64,000 bases of DNA from Closterium sp. Naga37s-1. Its lineage: Eukaryota > Streptophyta > Zygnematophyceae > Desmidiales > Closteriaceae. Position 1 is the stretch's first letter; each line of letters opens with the position of its first letter. Location of the stretch: NCBI GenBank assembly GCA_947471745.1, contig CANJKZ010000177.1, positions 31,995 to 95,994 on the forward strand, written 5' to 3'. A model generated the notes under the pieces. That model was not told the DNA's origin. It saw nothing but the letters and a program-made list of their open reading frames with translations, and did no database searches. The translations under genes and the position numbers were made by a program. Below, piece by piece: positions 36,601-51,152 of the stretch.

Positions 36601-39600
36601 AAATCAACTCATTTGCCCAAGGTTTGCTATGGTTTTGGAGCATTGTTCTGCTGCTGTCTGGGTTATTCTCTGCAGAATTGTCTGCAATCAGGTTGCAAGT
36701 GAAATCACCCACTTCTACTTGGGCAAATGATCGTATTTTCATAGGGGACCCTAATCACACCTATTCCAGACTACCCTATGAAAATCAACTCATTTGCCCA
36801 AGGTTTGCTATGGTTTTGGAGCATTGTTCTGCAGCAGTCTGGGTTATTCTGTGCAGAATTGCCTGCAATCAGGTTGCAAGTGAAATCACCCACTTCTACT
36901 TGGGCAAATGATCTGATTTTCATAGGGGACCCTAATCACACCTATTACAGACTACCCTATGAAAATCAACTCATTTGCCAAGGTTTGCTATGGTTTTGGA
37001 GCATTGTTCTGCTGCTGTCTGGGTTATTCTCTGCAGAATTGCCTGCAATCAGGTTGCAAGTGAAATCACCCACTTCTACTTGGGCAAATGATCTGATTTT
37101 CATAGGGGATCCTCATCACACCTATTCCAGACTACCCTATGAAGATCAACTCATTTGCCCAAGGTTTGCTATGGTTTTGGAGCATTGTTCTGCAGCAGTC
37201 TGGGTTATTCTGTGCAGAATTGCCTGCAATCAGGTTGCAAGTGAAATCACCCACTTCTACTTGGGCAAATGATCGTATTTTCATAGGGGACCCTAATCAC
37301 ACCTATTCCAGACTACCCTATGAAAATCAACTCATTTGGCCAAGGTTTGCTATGGTTTTGGAGCATTGTTCTGCTGCTGTCTGGGTTATTCTCTGCAGAA
37401 TTGCCTGCAATCAGGTTGCAAGTGCAATCACCCACTTCTACTTGGGCAAATGAATCTGATTTCCATAGGGGACGCTAATCACACCTATTCCAGACTACCC
37501 TATGAAAATCAACTCATTTGCCCAAGGTTTGCTATGGTTTTGGAGCATTGTTCTGCTGCTGTCTGGGTTATTCTCTGCAGAATTGTCCTGCAATCAGGTT
37601 GCAAGTGAAATCACCCACTTCTACTTGGGCAAATGATCTGATTTTCATAGGGGACGCTAATCACACCTATTCCAGACTACCCTATGAAAATCAACTCATT
37701 TGCCCAAGGTTTGCTATGGTTTTGGAGCATTGTTCTGCTGCTGTCTGGGTTATTCTCTGCAGAATTGCCTGCAATCAGGTTGCAAGTGAAATCACCCACT
37801 TCTACTTGGGCAAATGATCTGATTTCCATAGGGGACGCTAATCACACCTATTCCAGACTACCCTATGAAAATCAACTCATTTGCCCAAGGTTTGCTATGG
37901 TTTTGGAGCATTGTTCTGCAGCAGTCTGGGTTATTCTGTGCAGAATTGCCTGCAATCAGGTTGCAAGTGAAATCACCCACTTCTACTTGGGCAAATGATC
38001 TGATTTCCATAGGGGACGCTAATCACACCTATTCCAGACTACCCTATGAAAATCAACTCATTTGCCCAAGGTTTGCTATGGTTTTGGAGCATTGTTCTGC
38101 AGCAGTCTGGGTTATTCTGTGCAGAATTGCCTGCAATCAGGTTGCAAGTGAAATCACCCACTTCTACTTGGGCAAATGATCTGATTTTCATAGGGGACCC
38201 TAATCACACCTATTCCAGACTACCCTATGAAAATCAACTCATTTGGCCAAGGTTTGCTATGGTTTTGGAGCATTGTTCTGCAGCTGTCTGGGTTATTCTC
38301 TGCAGAATTGCCTGCAATCAGGTTGCAAGTGCAATCACCCACTTCTACTTGGGCAAATGATCTGATTTCCATAGGGGACCCTAATCACACCTATTCCAGA
38401 CTACCCTATGAAAATCAACTCATTTGCCCAAGGTTTGCTATGGTTTTGGAGCATTGTTCTGCAGCAGTCTGGGTTATTCTGTGCAGAATTGCCTGCAATC
38501 AGGTTGCAAGTGAAATCACCCACTTCTACTTGGGCAAATGATCTGATTTTCATAGGGGACCCTAATCACACCTATTCCAGACTACCCTATGAAAATCAAC
38601 TCATTTGCCCAAGGTTTGCTATGGTTTTGGAGCATTGTTCTGCTGCTGTCTGGGTTATTCTCTGCAGAATTGCCTGCAATCAGGTTGCAAGTGAAATCAC
38701 CCACTTCTACTTGGGCAAATGATCTGTATTTTCATAGGGGACCCTAATCACACCTATTCCAGACTACCCTATGAAAATCAACTCATTTGCCCAAGGTTTG
38801 CTATGGTTTTGGAGCATTGTTCTGCAGCAGTCTGGGTTATTCTGTGCAGAATTGCCTGCAATCAGGTTGCAAGTGAAATCACCCACTTCTACTTGGGCAA
38901 ATGATCTGATTTTCATAGGGGACCCTAATCACACCTATTCCAGACTACCCTATGAAAATCAACTCATTTGCCCAAGGTTTGCTATGGTTTTGGAGCATTG
39001 TTCTGCTGCTGTCTGGGTTATTCTCTGCAGAATTGCCTGCAATCAGGTTGCAAGTGAAATCACCCACTTCTACTTGGGCAAATGATCTGATTTTCATAGG
39101 GGACTCCTAATCACACCTATTCCAGACTACCCTATGAAAATCAACTCATTTACCCAAGGTTTGCTATGGTTTTGGAGCATTGTTCTGCAGCAGTCTGGGT
39201 TATTCTGTGCAGAATTGCCTGCAATCAGGTTGCAAGTGAAATCACCCACTTCTACTTGGGCAAATGATCGTATTTTCATAGGGGACCCTAATCACACCTA
39301 TTCCAGACTACCCTATGAAAATCAACTCATTTGGCCAAGGTTTGCTATGGTTTTGGAGCATTGTTCTGCTGCTGTCTGGGTTATTCTCTGCAGAATTGCC
39401 TGCAATCAGGTTGCAAGTGCAATCACCCACTTCTACTTGGGCAAATGATCTGATTTCCATAGGGGACGCTAATCACACCTATTCCAGACTACCCTATGAA
39501 AATCAACTCATTTGCCCAAGGTTTGCTATGGTTTTGGAGCATTGTTCTGCTGCTGTCTGGGTTATTCTCTGCAGAATTGTCCTGCAATCAGGTTGCAAGT

Positions 39601-42600
39601 GAAATCACCCACTTCTACTTGGGCAAATGATCTGATTTTCATAGGGGACGCTAATCACACCTATTCCAGACTACCCTATGAAAATCAACTCATTTGCCCA
39701 AGGTTTGCTATGGTTTTGGAGCATTGTTCTGCTGCTGTCTGGGTTATTCTCTGCAGAATTGTCCTGCAATCAGGTTGCAAGTGCAATCACCCACTTCTAC
39801 TTGGGCAAATGATCTGATTTCCATAGGGGACGCTAAGTCACACCTATTCCAGACTACCCTATGAAAATCAACTCATTTGCCCAAGGTTTGCTATGGTTTT
39901 GGAGCATTGTTCTGCAGCAGTCTGGGTTATTCTGTGCAGAATTGCCTGCAATCAGGTTGCAAGTGAAATCACCCACTTCTACTTGGGCAAATGATCTGAT
40001 TTTCATAGGGGACCCTAATCACACCTATTCCAGACTACCCTATGAAAATCAACTCATTTGCCCAAGGTTTGCTATGGTTTTGGAGCATTGTTCTGCAGCA
40101 GTCTGGGTTATTCTGTGCAGAATTGCCTGCAATCAGGTTGCAAGTGAAATCACCCACTTCTACTTGGGCAAATGATCTGATTTCCATAGGGGACGCTAAT
40201 CACACCTATTCCAGACTACCCTATGAAAATCAACTCATTTGCCCAAGGTTTGCTATGGTTTTGGAGCATTGTTCTGCAGCAGTCTGGGTTATTCTGTGCA
40301 GAATTGCCTGCAATCAGGTTGCAAGTGAAAATCACCCACTTCTACTTGGGCAAATGATCTGATTTTCATAGGGGACCCTACTCACACCTATTCCAGACTA
40401 CCCTATGAAAATCAACTCATTTGGCCAAGGTTTGCTATGGTTTTGGAGCATTGTTCTGCAGCTGTCTGGGTTATTCTCTGCAGAATTGCCTGCAATCAGG
40501 TTGCAAGTGCAATCACCCACTTCTACTTGGGCAAATAATCTGATTTCCATAGGGGACCCTAATCACACCTATTCCAGACTACCCTATGAAAATCAACTCA
40601 TTTGGCCAAGGTTTGCTATGGTTTTGGAGCATTGTTCTGCAGCAGTCTGGGTTATTCTGTGCAGAATTGCCTGCAATCAGGTTGCAAGTGCAATCACCCA
40701 CTTCTACTTGGGCAAATGATCTGATTTCCATAGGGGACGCTAATCACACCTATTCCAGACTACCCTATGAAAATCAACTCATTTGCCCAAGGTTTGCTAT
40801 GGTTTTGGAGCATTGTTCTGCTGCTGTCTGGGTTATTCTCTGCAGAATTGTCCTGCAATCAGGTTGCAAGTGAAATCACCCACTTCTACTTGGGCAAATG
40901 ATCTGTATTTTCATAGGGGACCCTAATCACACCTATTCCAGACTACCCTATGAAAATCAACTCATTTGCCCAAGGTTTGCTATGGTTTTGGAGCATTGTT
41001 CTGCAGCAGTCTGGGTTATTCTGTGCAGAATTGCCTGCAATCAGGTTGCAAGTGAAATCACCCACTTCTACTTGGGCAAATGATCTGATTTTCATAGGGG
41101 ACCCTAATCACACCTATTCCAGACTACCCTATGAAAATCAACTCATTTGCCCAAGGTTTGCTATGGTTTTGGAGCATTGTTCTGCTGCTGTCTGGGTTAT
41201 TCTCTGCAGAATTGCCTGCAATCAGGTTGCAAGTGAAATCACCCACTTCTACTTGGGCAAATGATCTGATTTTCATAGGGGATCCTAATCACACCTATTC
41301 CATACTACCCTATGAAGATCAACTCATTTACCCAAGGTTTGCTATGGTTTTGGAGCATTGTTCTGCAGCAGTCTGGGTTATTCTGTGCAGAATTGCCTGC
41401 AATCAGGTTGCAAGTGAAATCACCCACTTCTACTTGGGCAAATGATCGTATTTTCATAGGGGACCCTAATCACACCTATTCCAGACTACCCTATGAAAAT
41501 CAACTCATTTGGCCAACGGTTTGCTATGGTTTTGGAGCATTGTTCTGCTGCTGTCTGGGTTATTCTCTGCAGAATTGCCTGCAATCAGGTTGCAAGTGCA
41601 ATCACCCACTTCTACTTGGGCAAATGATCTGATTTCCATAGGGGACGCTAATCACACCTATTCCAGACTACCCTATGAAAATCAACTCATTTGCCCAAGG
41701 TTTGCTATGGTTTTGGAGCATTGTTCTGCTGCTGTCTGGGTTATTCTCTGCAGAATTGTCCTACAATCAGGTTGCAAGTGAAATCACCCACTTCTACTTG
41801 GGCAAATGATCTGATTTTCATAGGGGACGCTAGTCACACCTATTCCAGACTACCCTATGAAAATCAACTCATTTGCCCAAGGTTTGCTATGGTTTTGGAG
41901 CATTGTTCTGCTGCTGTCTGGGTTATTCTCTGCAGAATTGTCTGCAATCAGGTTGCAAGTGAAATCACCCACTTCTACTTGGGCAAATGATCTGATTTCC
42001 ATAGGGGACGCTAGTCACACCTATTCCAGACTACCCTATGAAAATCAACTCATTTGCCCAAGGTTTGCTATGGTTTTGGAGCATTGTTCTGCAGCAGTCT
42101 GGGTTATTCTGTGCAGAATTGCCTGCAATCAGGTTGCAAGTGAAATCACCCACTTCTACTTGGGCAAATGATCTGATTTCCATAGGGGACGCTAATCACA
42201 CCTATTCCAGACTACCCTATGAAAATCAACTCATTTGCCCAAGGTTTGCTATGGTTTTGGAGCATTGTTCTGCAGCAGTCTGGGTTATTCTGTGCAGAAT
42301 TGCCTGCAATCAGGTTGCAAGTGAAATCACCCACTTCTACTTGGGCAAATGATCTGATTTTCATAGGGGACCCTAATCACACCTATTCCAGACTACCCTA
42401 TGAAAATCAACTCATTTGGCCAAGGTTTGCTATGGTTTTGGAGCATTGTTCTGCAGCTGTCTGGGTTATTCTCTGCAGAATTGCCTGCAATCAGGTTGCA
42501 AGTGAAATCACCCACTTCTACTTGGGCAAATGATCTGATTTCCATAGGGGACCCTAATCACACCTATTCCAGACTACCCTATGAAAATCAACTCATTTGG

Positions 42601-42757
42601 CCAAGGTTTGCTATGGTTTTGGAGCATTGTTCTGCTGCTGTCTGGGTTATTCTCTGCAGAATTGCCTGCAATCAGGTTGCAAGTGCAATCACCCACTTCT
42701 ACTTGGGCAAATGATCTGATTTCCATAGGGGACGCTAATCACACCTATTCCAGACTA
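30611..42757 (+). repeat. Long segment with sparse markers and frequent 1-bp insertions
   Basis: Only four markers occur here (30611, 33330, 34780, 36955), all with CCAGACTA instead of CCATAATA, and then none for 32 monomers. Cassette order is blurred. Single-base length changes are common and sit on polymorphic columns, for example 30931-30937 (CTGTATT), 31127-31134 (GGACTCCT), 32298-32304 (TGCTAGC), 32383-32392 (TGATTTTCCA), 33252-33258 (AGTAAAT, one base short), 35379-35385, 39830-39838 (GACGCTAAG) and many TTGTCCTGCA sites. I read this as partly merged repeat copies. Confidence 0.75.
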
Positions 42758-45473
42758 CCCTATGAAAATCAACTCATTTGCCCAAGGTTTGCTATGGTTT
42801 TGGAGCATTGTTCTGCAGCAGTCTGGGTTATTCTGTGCAGAATTTCCTGCAATCAGGTTGCAAGTGAAATCACCCACTTCTACTTGGGCAAATGATCTGA
42901 TTTTCATAGGGGATCCTCATCACACCTATTCCATAATACCCTATGAAGATCAACTCATTTACCCAAGGTTTGCTATGGTTTTGGAGCATTGTTCTGCAGC
43001 AGTCTGGGTTATTCTGTGCAGAATTGCCTGCAATCAGGTTGCAAGTGAAATCACCCACTTCTACTTGGGCAAATGATCGTATTTTCATAGGGGACCCTAA
43101 TCACACCTATTCCAGACTACCCTATGAAAATCAACTCATTTGCCCAAGGTTTGCTATGGTTTTGGAGCATTGTTCTGCAGCAGTCTGGGTTATTCTGTGC
43201 AGAATTGCCTGCAATCAGGTTGCAAGTAAAATCACCCACTTCTACTTGGGCAAATGATCTGATTTCCATAGGGGACGCTAATCACACCTATTCCAGACTA
43301 CCCTATGAAAATCAACTCATTTGCCCAAGGTTTGCTATGGTTTTGGAGCATTGTTCTGCAGCAGTCTGGGTTATTCTGTGCAGAATTGCCTGCAATCAGG
43401 TTGCAAGTAAAATCACCCACTTCTACTTGGGCAAATGATCTGATTTTCATAGGGGACCCTACTCACCCCTATTAAAGACTACCCTATGAAAATCAACTCA
43501 TTTGGCCAAGGTTTGCTATGGTTTTGGAGCATTGTTCTGCAGCTGTCTGGGTTATTCTCTGCAGAATTGCCTGCAATCAGGTTGCAAGTGCAATCACCCA
43601 TTTCTACTTGGGCAAATAATCTGATTTCCATAGGGGACCCTAATCACACCTATTCCAGACTACCCTATGAAAATCAACTCATTTGGCCAAGGTTTGCTAT
43701 GGTTTTGGAGCATTGTTCTGCAGCAGTCTGGGTTATTCTGTGCAGAATTGCCTGCAATCAGGTTGCAAGTGCAATCACCCACTTCTACTTGGGCAAATGA
43801 TCTGATTTCCATAGGGGACGCTAATCACACCTATTCCAGACTACCCTATGAAAATCAACTCATTTGCCCAAGGTTTGCTATGGTTTTGGAGCATTGTTCT
43901 GCAGCAGTCTGGGTTATTCTGTGCAGAATTTCCTGCAATCAGGTTGCAAGTGAAATCACCCACTTCTACTTGGGCAAATGATCTGATTTTCATAGGGGAT
44001 CCTCATCACACCTATTCCATAATACCCTATGAAGATCAACTCATTTACCCAAGGTTTGCTATGGTTTTGGAGCATTGTTCTGCAGCAGTCTGGGTTATTC
44101 TGTGCAGAATTGCCTGCAATCAGGTTGCAAGTGAAATCACCCACTTCTACTTGGGCAAATGATCGTATTTTCATAGGGGACCCTAATCACACCTATTCCA
44201 GACTACCCTATGAAAATCAACTCATTTGGCCAAGGTTTGCTATGGTTTTGGAGCATTGTTCTGCTGCTGTCTGGGTTATTCTCTGCAGAATTGCCTGCAA
44301 TCAGGTTGCAAGTGCAATCACCCACTTCTACTTGGGCAAATGATCTGATTTCCATAGGGGACGCTAATCACACCTATTCCAGACTACCCTATGAAAATCA
44401 ACTCATTTGCCCAAGGTTTGCTATGGTTTTGGAGCATTGTTCTGCAGCAGTCTGGGTTATTCTGTGCAGAATTGCCTGCAATCAGGTTGCAAGTGAAATC
44501 ACCCACTTCTACTTGGGCAAATGATCTGATTTTCATAGGGGACTCCTAATCACACCTATTCCAGACTACCCTATGAAAATCAACTCATTTGCCCAAGGTT
44601 TGCTATGGTTTTGGAGCATTGTTCTGCAGCAGTCTGGGTTATTCTGTGCAGAATTGCCTGCAATCAGGTTGCAAGTGAAATCACCCACTTCTACTTGGGC
44701 AAATGATCTGATTTTCATAGGGGACCCTAATCACACCTATTCCAGACTACCCTATGAAAATCAACTCATTTGCCCAAGGTTTGCTATGGTTTTGGAGCAT
44801 TGTTCTGCAGCAGTCTGGGTTATTCTGTGCAGAATTGCCTGCAATCAGGTTGCAAGTGAAATCACCCACTTCTACTTGGGCAAATGATCTGATTTCCATA
44901 GGGGACGCTAATCACACCTATTCCAGACTACCCTATGAAAATCAACTCATTTGCCCAAGGTTTGCTATGGTTTTGGAGCATTGTTCTGCAGCAGTCTGGG
45001 TTATTCTGTGCAGAATTGCCTGCAATCAGGTTGCAAGTGAAATCACCCACTTCTACTTGGGCAAATGATCTGATTTTCATAGGGGACCCTAATCACACCT
45101 ATTCCAGACTACCCTATGAAAATCAACTCATTTGGCCAAGGTTTGCTATGGTTTTGGAGCATTGTTCTGCAGCTGTCTGGGTTATTCTCTGCAGAATTGC
45201 CTGCAATCAGGTTGCAAGTGCAATCACCCACTTCTACTTGGGCAAATGATCTGATTTCCATAGGGGACCCTAATCACACCTATTCCAGACTACCCTATGA
45301 AAATCAACTCATTTGGCCAAGGTTTGCTATGGTTTTGGAGCATTGTTCTGCTGCTGTCTGGGTTATTCTCTGCAGAATTGCCTGCAATCAGGTTGCAAGT
45401 GCAATCACCCACTTCTACTTGGGCAAATGATCTGATTTCCATAGGGGACGCTAATCACACCTATTCCAGACTA
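42758..45473 (+). repeat. 6-monomer and 9-monomer cassettes with intact markers
   Basis: 42758-43843 is an exact 1086-bp 6-mer with no length change, almost the same as those at 24.5-26.6 kb. 43844-45473 is a 9-monomer cassette with one extra base at 44541-44548 (GACTCCTA, a union of GATCCTA and GACCCTA). The return of a clean cassette after the blurred 30.6-42.7 kb segment is notable. Confidence 0.8.
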
Positions 45474-46560
45474 CCCTATGAAAATCAACTCATTTGCCCA
45501 AGGTTTGCTATGGTTTTGGAGCATTGTTCTGCAGCAGTCTGGGTTATTCTGTGCAGAATTTCCTGCAATCAGGTTGCAAGTGAAATCACCCACTTCTACT
45601 TGGGCAAATGATCTGATTTTCATAGGGGATCCTCATCACACCTATTCCATAATACCCTATGAAGATCAACTCATTTACCCAAGGTTTGCTATGGTTTTGG
45701 AGCATTGTTCTGCAGCAGTCTGGGTTATTCTGTGCAGAATTGCCTGCAATCAGGTTGCAAGTGAAATCACCCACTTCTACTTGGGCAAATGATCGTATTT
45801 TCATAGGGGACCCTAATCACACCTATTCCAGACTACCCTATGAAAATCAACTCATTTGCCCAAGGTTTGCTATGGTTTTGGAGCATTGTTCTGCAGCAGT
45901 CTGGGTTATTCTGTGCAGAATTGCCTGCAATCAGGTTGCAAGTGAAATCACCCACTTCTACTTGGGCAAATGATCTGATTTCCATAGGGGACGCTAATCA
46001 CACCTATTCCAGACTACCCTATGAAAATCAACTCATTTGCCCAAGGTTTGCTATGGTTTTGGAGCATTGTTCTGCAGCAGTCTGGGTTATTCTGTGCAGA
46101 ATTGCCTGCAATCAGGTTGCAAGTAAAATCACCCACTTCTACTTGGGCAAATGATCTGATTTTCATAGGGGACCCTACTCACCCCTATTACAGACTACCC
46201 TATGAAAATCAACTCATTTGGCCAAGGTTTGCTATGGTTTTGGAGCATTGTTCTGCAGCTGTCTGGGTTATTCTCTGCAGAATTGCCTGCAATCAGGTTG
46301 CAAGTGCAATCACCCACTTTCTACTTGGGCAAATGATCTGATTTCCATAGGGGACCCTAATCACACCTATTCCAGACTACCCTATGAAAATCAACTCATT
46401 TGGCCAAGGTTTGCTATGGTTTTGGAGCATTGTTCTGCAGCAGTCTGGGTTATTCTGTGCAGAATTGCCTGCAATCAGGTTGCAAGTGCAATCACCCACT
46501 TCTACTTGGGCAAATGATCTGATTTCCATAGGGGACGCTAATCACACCTATTCCAGACTA
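45474..46560 (+). repeat. 6-monomer higher-order repeat
   Basis: Type order as at 9239-10325, including the CTACTCACCCCTATTACAG spacer found there. One extra T at 46314-46321 (CCACTTTC) combines CCACTTC and CCATTTC. Confidence 0.8.
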
Positions 46561-49500
46561 CCCTATGAAAATCAACTCATTTGCCCAAGGTTTGCTATGG
46601 TTTTGGAGCATTGTTCTGCAGCAGTCTGGGTTATTCTGTGCAGAATTGCCTGCAATCAGGTTGCAAGTGAAATCACCCACTTCTACTTGGGCAAATGATC
46701 TGATTTTCATAGGGGATCCTCATCACACCTATTCCATAATACCCTATGAAGATCAACTCATTTACCCAAGGTTTGCTATGGTTTTGGAGCATTGTTCTGC
46801 AGCAGTCTGGGTTATTCTGTGCAGAATTGCCTGCAATCAGGTTGCAAGTGAAATCACCCACTTCTACTTGGGCAAATGATCGTATTTTCATAGGGGACCC
46901 TAATCACACCTATTCCAGACTACCCTATGAAAATCAACTCATTTGGCCAACGGTTTGCTATGGTTTTGGAGCATTGTTCTGCTGCTGTCTGGGTTATTCT
47001 CTGCAGAATTGCCTGCAATCAGGTTGCAAGTGCAATCACCCACTTCTACTTGGGCAAATGATCTGATTTTCATAGGGGACTCCTAATCACACCTATTCCA
47101 GACTACCCTATGAAAATCAACTCATTTGCCCAAGGTTTGCTATGGTTTTGGAGCATTGTTCTGCAGCAGTCTGGGTTATTCTGTGCAGAATTGCCTGCAA
47201 TCAGGTTGCAAGTGAAATCACCCACTTCTACTTGGGCAAATGATCGTATTTTCATAGGGGACCCTAATCACACCTATTCCAGACTACCCTATGAAAATCA
47301 ACTCATTTGCCCAAGGTTTGCTATGGTTTTGGAGCATTGTTCTGCAGCAGTCTGGGTTATTCTGTGCAGAATTGCCTGCAATCAGGTTGCAAGTGAAATC
47401 ACCCACTTCTACTTGGGCAAATGATCTGATTTCCATAGGGGACGCTAATCACACCTATTCCAGACTACCCTATGAAAATCAACTCATTTGCCCAAGGTTT
47501 GCTATGGTTTTGGAGCATTGTTCTGCAGCAGTCTGGGTTATTCTGTGCAGAATTGCCTGCAATCAGGTTGCAAGTGAAAATCACCCACTTCTACTTGGGC
47601 AAATGATCTGATTTTCATAGGGGACCCTAATCACACCTATTCCAGACTACCCTATGAAAATCAACTCATTTGGCCAAGGTTTGCTATGGTTTTGGAGCAT
47701 TGTTCTGCAGCTGTCTGGGTTATTCTCTGCAGAATTGCCTGCAATCAGGTTGCAAGTGCAATCACCCATTTCTACTTGGGCAAATAATCTGATTTCCATA
47801 GGGGACCCTAATCACACCTATTCCAGACTACCCTATGAAAATCAACTCATTTGGCCAAGGTTTGCTATGGTTTTGGAGCATTGTTCTGCAGCAGTCTGGG
47901 TTATTCTGTGCAGAATTGCCTGCAATCAGGTTGCAAGTGCAATCACCCACTTCTACTTGGGCAAATGATCTGATTTCCATAGGGGACGCTAATCACACCT
48001 ATTCCAGACTACCCTATGAAAATCAACTCATTTGCCCAAGGTTTGCTATGGTTTTGGAGCATTGTTCTGCAGCAGTCTGGGTTATTCTGTGCAGAATTGC
48101 CTGCAATCAGGTTGCAAGTGAAATCACCCACTTCTACTTGGGCAAATGATCTGATTTTCATAGGGGATCCTAATCACACCTATTCCAGACTACCCTATGA
48201 AAATCAACTCATTTGCCCAAGGTTTGCTATGGTTTTGGAGCATTGTTCTGCAGCAGTCTGGGTTATTCTGTGCAGAATTGCCTGCAATCAGGTTGCAAGT
48301 GAAATCACCCACTTCTACTTGGGCAAATGATCTGTATTTTCATAGGGGACCCTAATCACACCTATTCCAGACTACCCTATGAAAATCAACTCATTTGCCC
48401 AAGGTTTGCTATGGTTTTGGAGCATTGTTCTGCTGCTGTCTGGGTTATTCTCTGCAGAATTGCCTGCAATCAGGTTGCAAGTGAAATCACCCACTTCTAC
48501 TTGGGCAAATGATCTGATTTTCATAGGGGATCCTAATCACACCTATTCCAGACTACCCTATGAAAATCAACTCATTTGCCCAAGGTTTGCTATGGTTTTG
48601 GAGCATTGTTCTGCAGCAGTCTGGGTTATTCTGTGCAGAATTGCCTGCAATCAGGTTGCAAGTGAAATCACCCACTTCTACTTGGGCAAATGATCGTATT
48701 TTCATAGGGGACCCTAATCACACCTATTCCAGACTACCCTATGAAAATCAACTCATTTGCCCAAGGTTTGCTATGGTTTTGGAGCATTGTTCTGCAGCAG
48801 TCTGGGTTATTCTGTGCAGAATTGCCTGCAATCAGGTTGCAAGTGAAATCACCCACTTCTACTTGGGCAAATGATCTGATTTCCATAGGGGACGCTAATC
48901 ACACCTATTCCAGACTACCCTATGAAAATCAACTCATTTGCCCAAGGTTTGCTATGGTTTTGGAGCATTGTTCTGCAGCAGTCTGGGTTATTCTGTGCAG
49001 AATTGCCTGCAATCAGGTTGCAAGTGAAATCACCCACTTCTACTTGGGCAAATGATCTGATTTTCATAGGGGACCCTAATCACACCTATTCCAGACTACC
49101 CTATGAAAATCAACTCATTTGGCCAAGGTTTGCTATGGTTTTGGAGCATTGTTCTGCAGCTGTCTGGGTTATTCTCTGCAGAATTGCCTGCAATCAGGTT
49201 GCAAGTGCAATCACCCACTTCTACTTGGGCAAATGATCTGATTTCCATAGGGGACCCTAATCACACCTATTCCAGACTACCCTATGAAAATCAACTCATT
49301 TGGCCAAGGTTTGCTATGGTTTTGGAGCATTGTTCTGCAGCAGTCTGGGTTATTCTGTGCAGAATTGCCTGCAATCAGGTTGCAAGTGCAATCACCCACT
49401 TCTACTTGGGCAAATGATCTGATTTTCCATAGGGGACGCTAATCACACCTATTCCAGACTACCCTATGAAAATCAACTCATTTGCCCAAGGTTTGCTATG

Positions 49501-51000
49501 GTTTTGGAGCATTGTTCTGCAGCAGTCTGGGTTATTCTGTGCAGAATTGCCTGCAATCAGGTTGCAAGTGAAATCACCCACTTCTACTTGGGCAAATGAT
49601 CTGATTTTCATAGGGGACCCTAATCACACCTATTCCAGACTACCCTATGAAAATCAACTCATTTGCCCAAGGTTTGCTATGGTTTTGGAGCATTGTTCTG
49701 CAGCAGTCTGGGTTATTCTGTGCAGAATTGCCTGCAATCAGGTTGCAAGTGAAATCACCCACTTCTACTTGGGCAAATGATCTGTATTTTCATAGGGGAC
49801 CCTAATCACACCTATTCCAGACTACCCTATGAAAATCAACTCATTTGGCCAAGGTTTGCTATGGTTTTGGAGCATTGTTCTGCTGCTGTCTGGGTTATTC
49901 TCTGCAGAATTGCCTGCAATCAGGTTGCAAGTGCAATCACCCACTTCTACTTGGGCAAATGATCTGATTTTCCATAGGGGACGCTAATCACACCTATTCC
50001 AGACTACCCTATGAAAATCAACTCATTTGCCCAAGGTTTGCTATGGTTTTGGAGCATTGTTCTGCTGCTGTCTGGGTTATTCTCTGCAGAATTGTCCTGC
50101 AATCAGGTTGCAAGTGAAATCACCCACTTCTACTTGGGCAAATGATCGTGATTTTCATAGGGGACCCTAATCACACCTATTCCAGACTACCCTATGAAAA
50201 TCAACTCATTTGGCCAAGGTTTGCTATGGTTTTGGAGCATTGTTCTGCTGCTGTCTGGGTTATTCTCTGCAGAATTGCCTGCAATCAGGTTGCAAGTGCA
50301 ATCACCCACTTCTACTTGGGCAAATGATCTGATTTCCATAGGGGACGCTAATCACACCTATTCCAGACTACCCTATGAAAATCAACTCATTTGCCCAAGG
50401 TTTGCTATGGTTTTGGAGCATTGTTCTGCAGCAGTCTGGGTTATTCTGTGCAGAATTGCCTGCAATCAGGTTGCAAGTGAAATCACCCACTTCTACTTGG
50501 GCAAATGATCTGATTTCCATAGGGGACGCTAATCACACCTATTCCAGACTACCCTATGAAAATCAACTCATTTGCCCAAGGTTTGCTATGGTTTTGGAGC
50601 ATTGTTCTGCAGCAGTCTGGGTTATTCTGTGCAGAATTGCCTGCAATCAGGTTGCAAGTGAAATCACCCACTTCTACTTGGGCAAATGATCTGTATTTTC
50701 ATAGGGGACCCTAATCACACCTATTCCAGACTACCCTATGAAAATCAACTCATTTGGCCAAGGTTTGCTATGGTTTTGGAGCATTGTTCTGCTGCTGTCT
50801 GGGTTATTCTCTGCAGAATTGCCTGCAATCAGGTTGCAAGTGCAATCACCCACTTCTACTTGGGCAAATGATCTGATTTCCATAGGGGACCCTAATCACA
50901 CCTATTCCAGACTACCCTATGAAAATCAACTCATTTGCCCAAGGTTTGCTATGGTTTTGGAGCATTGTTCTGCTGCTGTCTGGGTTATTCTCTGCAGAAT
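46561..51000 (+). repeat. Last marker cassette and start of the homogenised region
   Basis: The last GGATCCTCATC marker is the monomer beginning at 46561. After it, monomers are mostly GACCCTAATC or GACGCTAATC types with CCAGACTA. GGATCCTAATC intermediates occur near 48165 and 48527. GATCTGTATTTT insertions occur near 48331, 49781 and 50691, and GATTTTCCAT insertions near 49421 and 49965. Higher-order order is hard to follow. Confidence 0.75.
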
Positions 51001-51152
51001 TGCCTGCAATCAGGTTGCAAGTGAAATCACCCACTTCTACTTGGGCAAATGATCTGATTTTCATAGGGGACCCTAATCACACCTATTCCAGACTACCCTA
51101 TGAAAATCAACTCATTTGCCCAAGGTTTGCTATGGTTTTGGAGCATTGTTCT

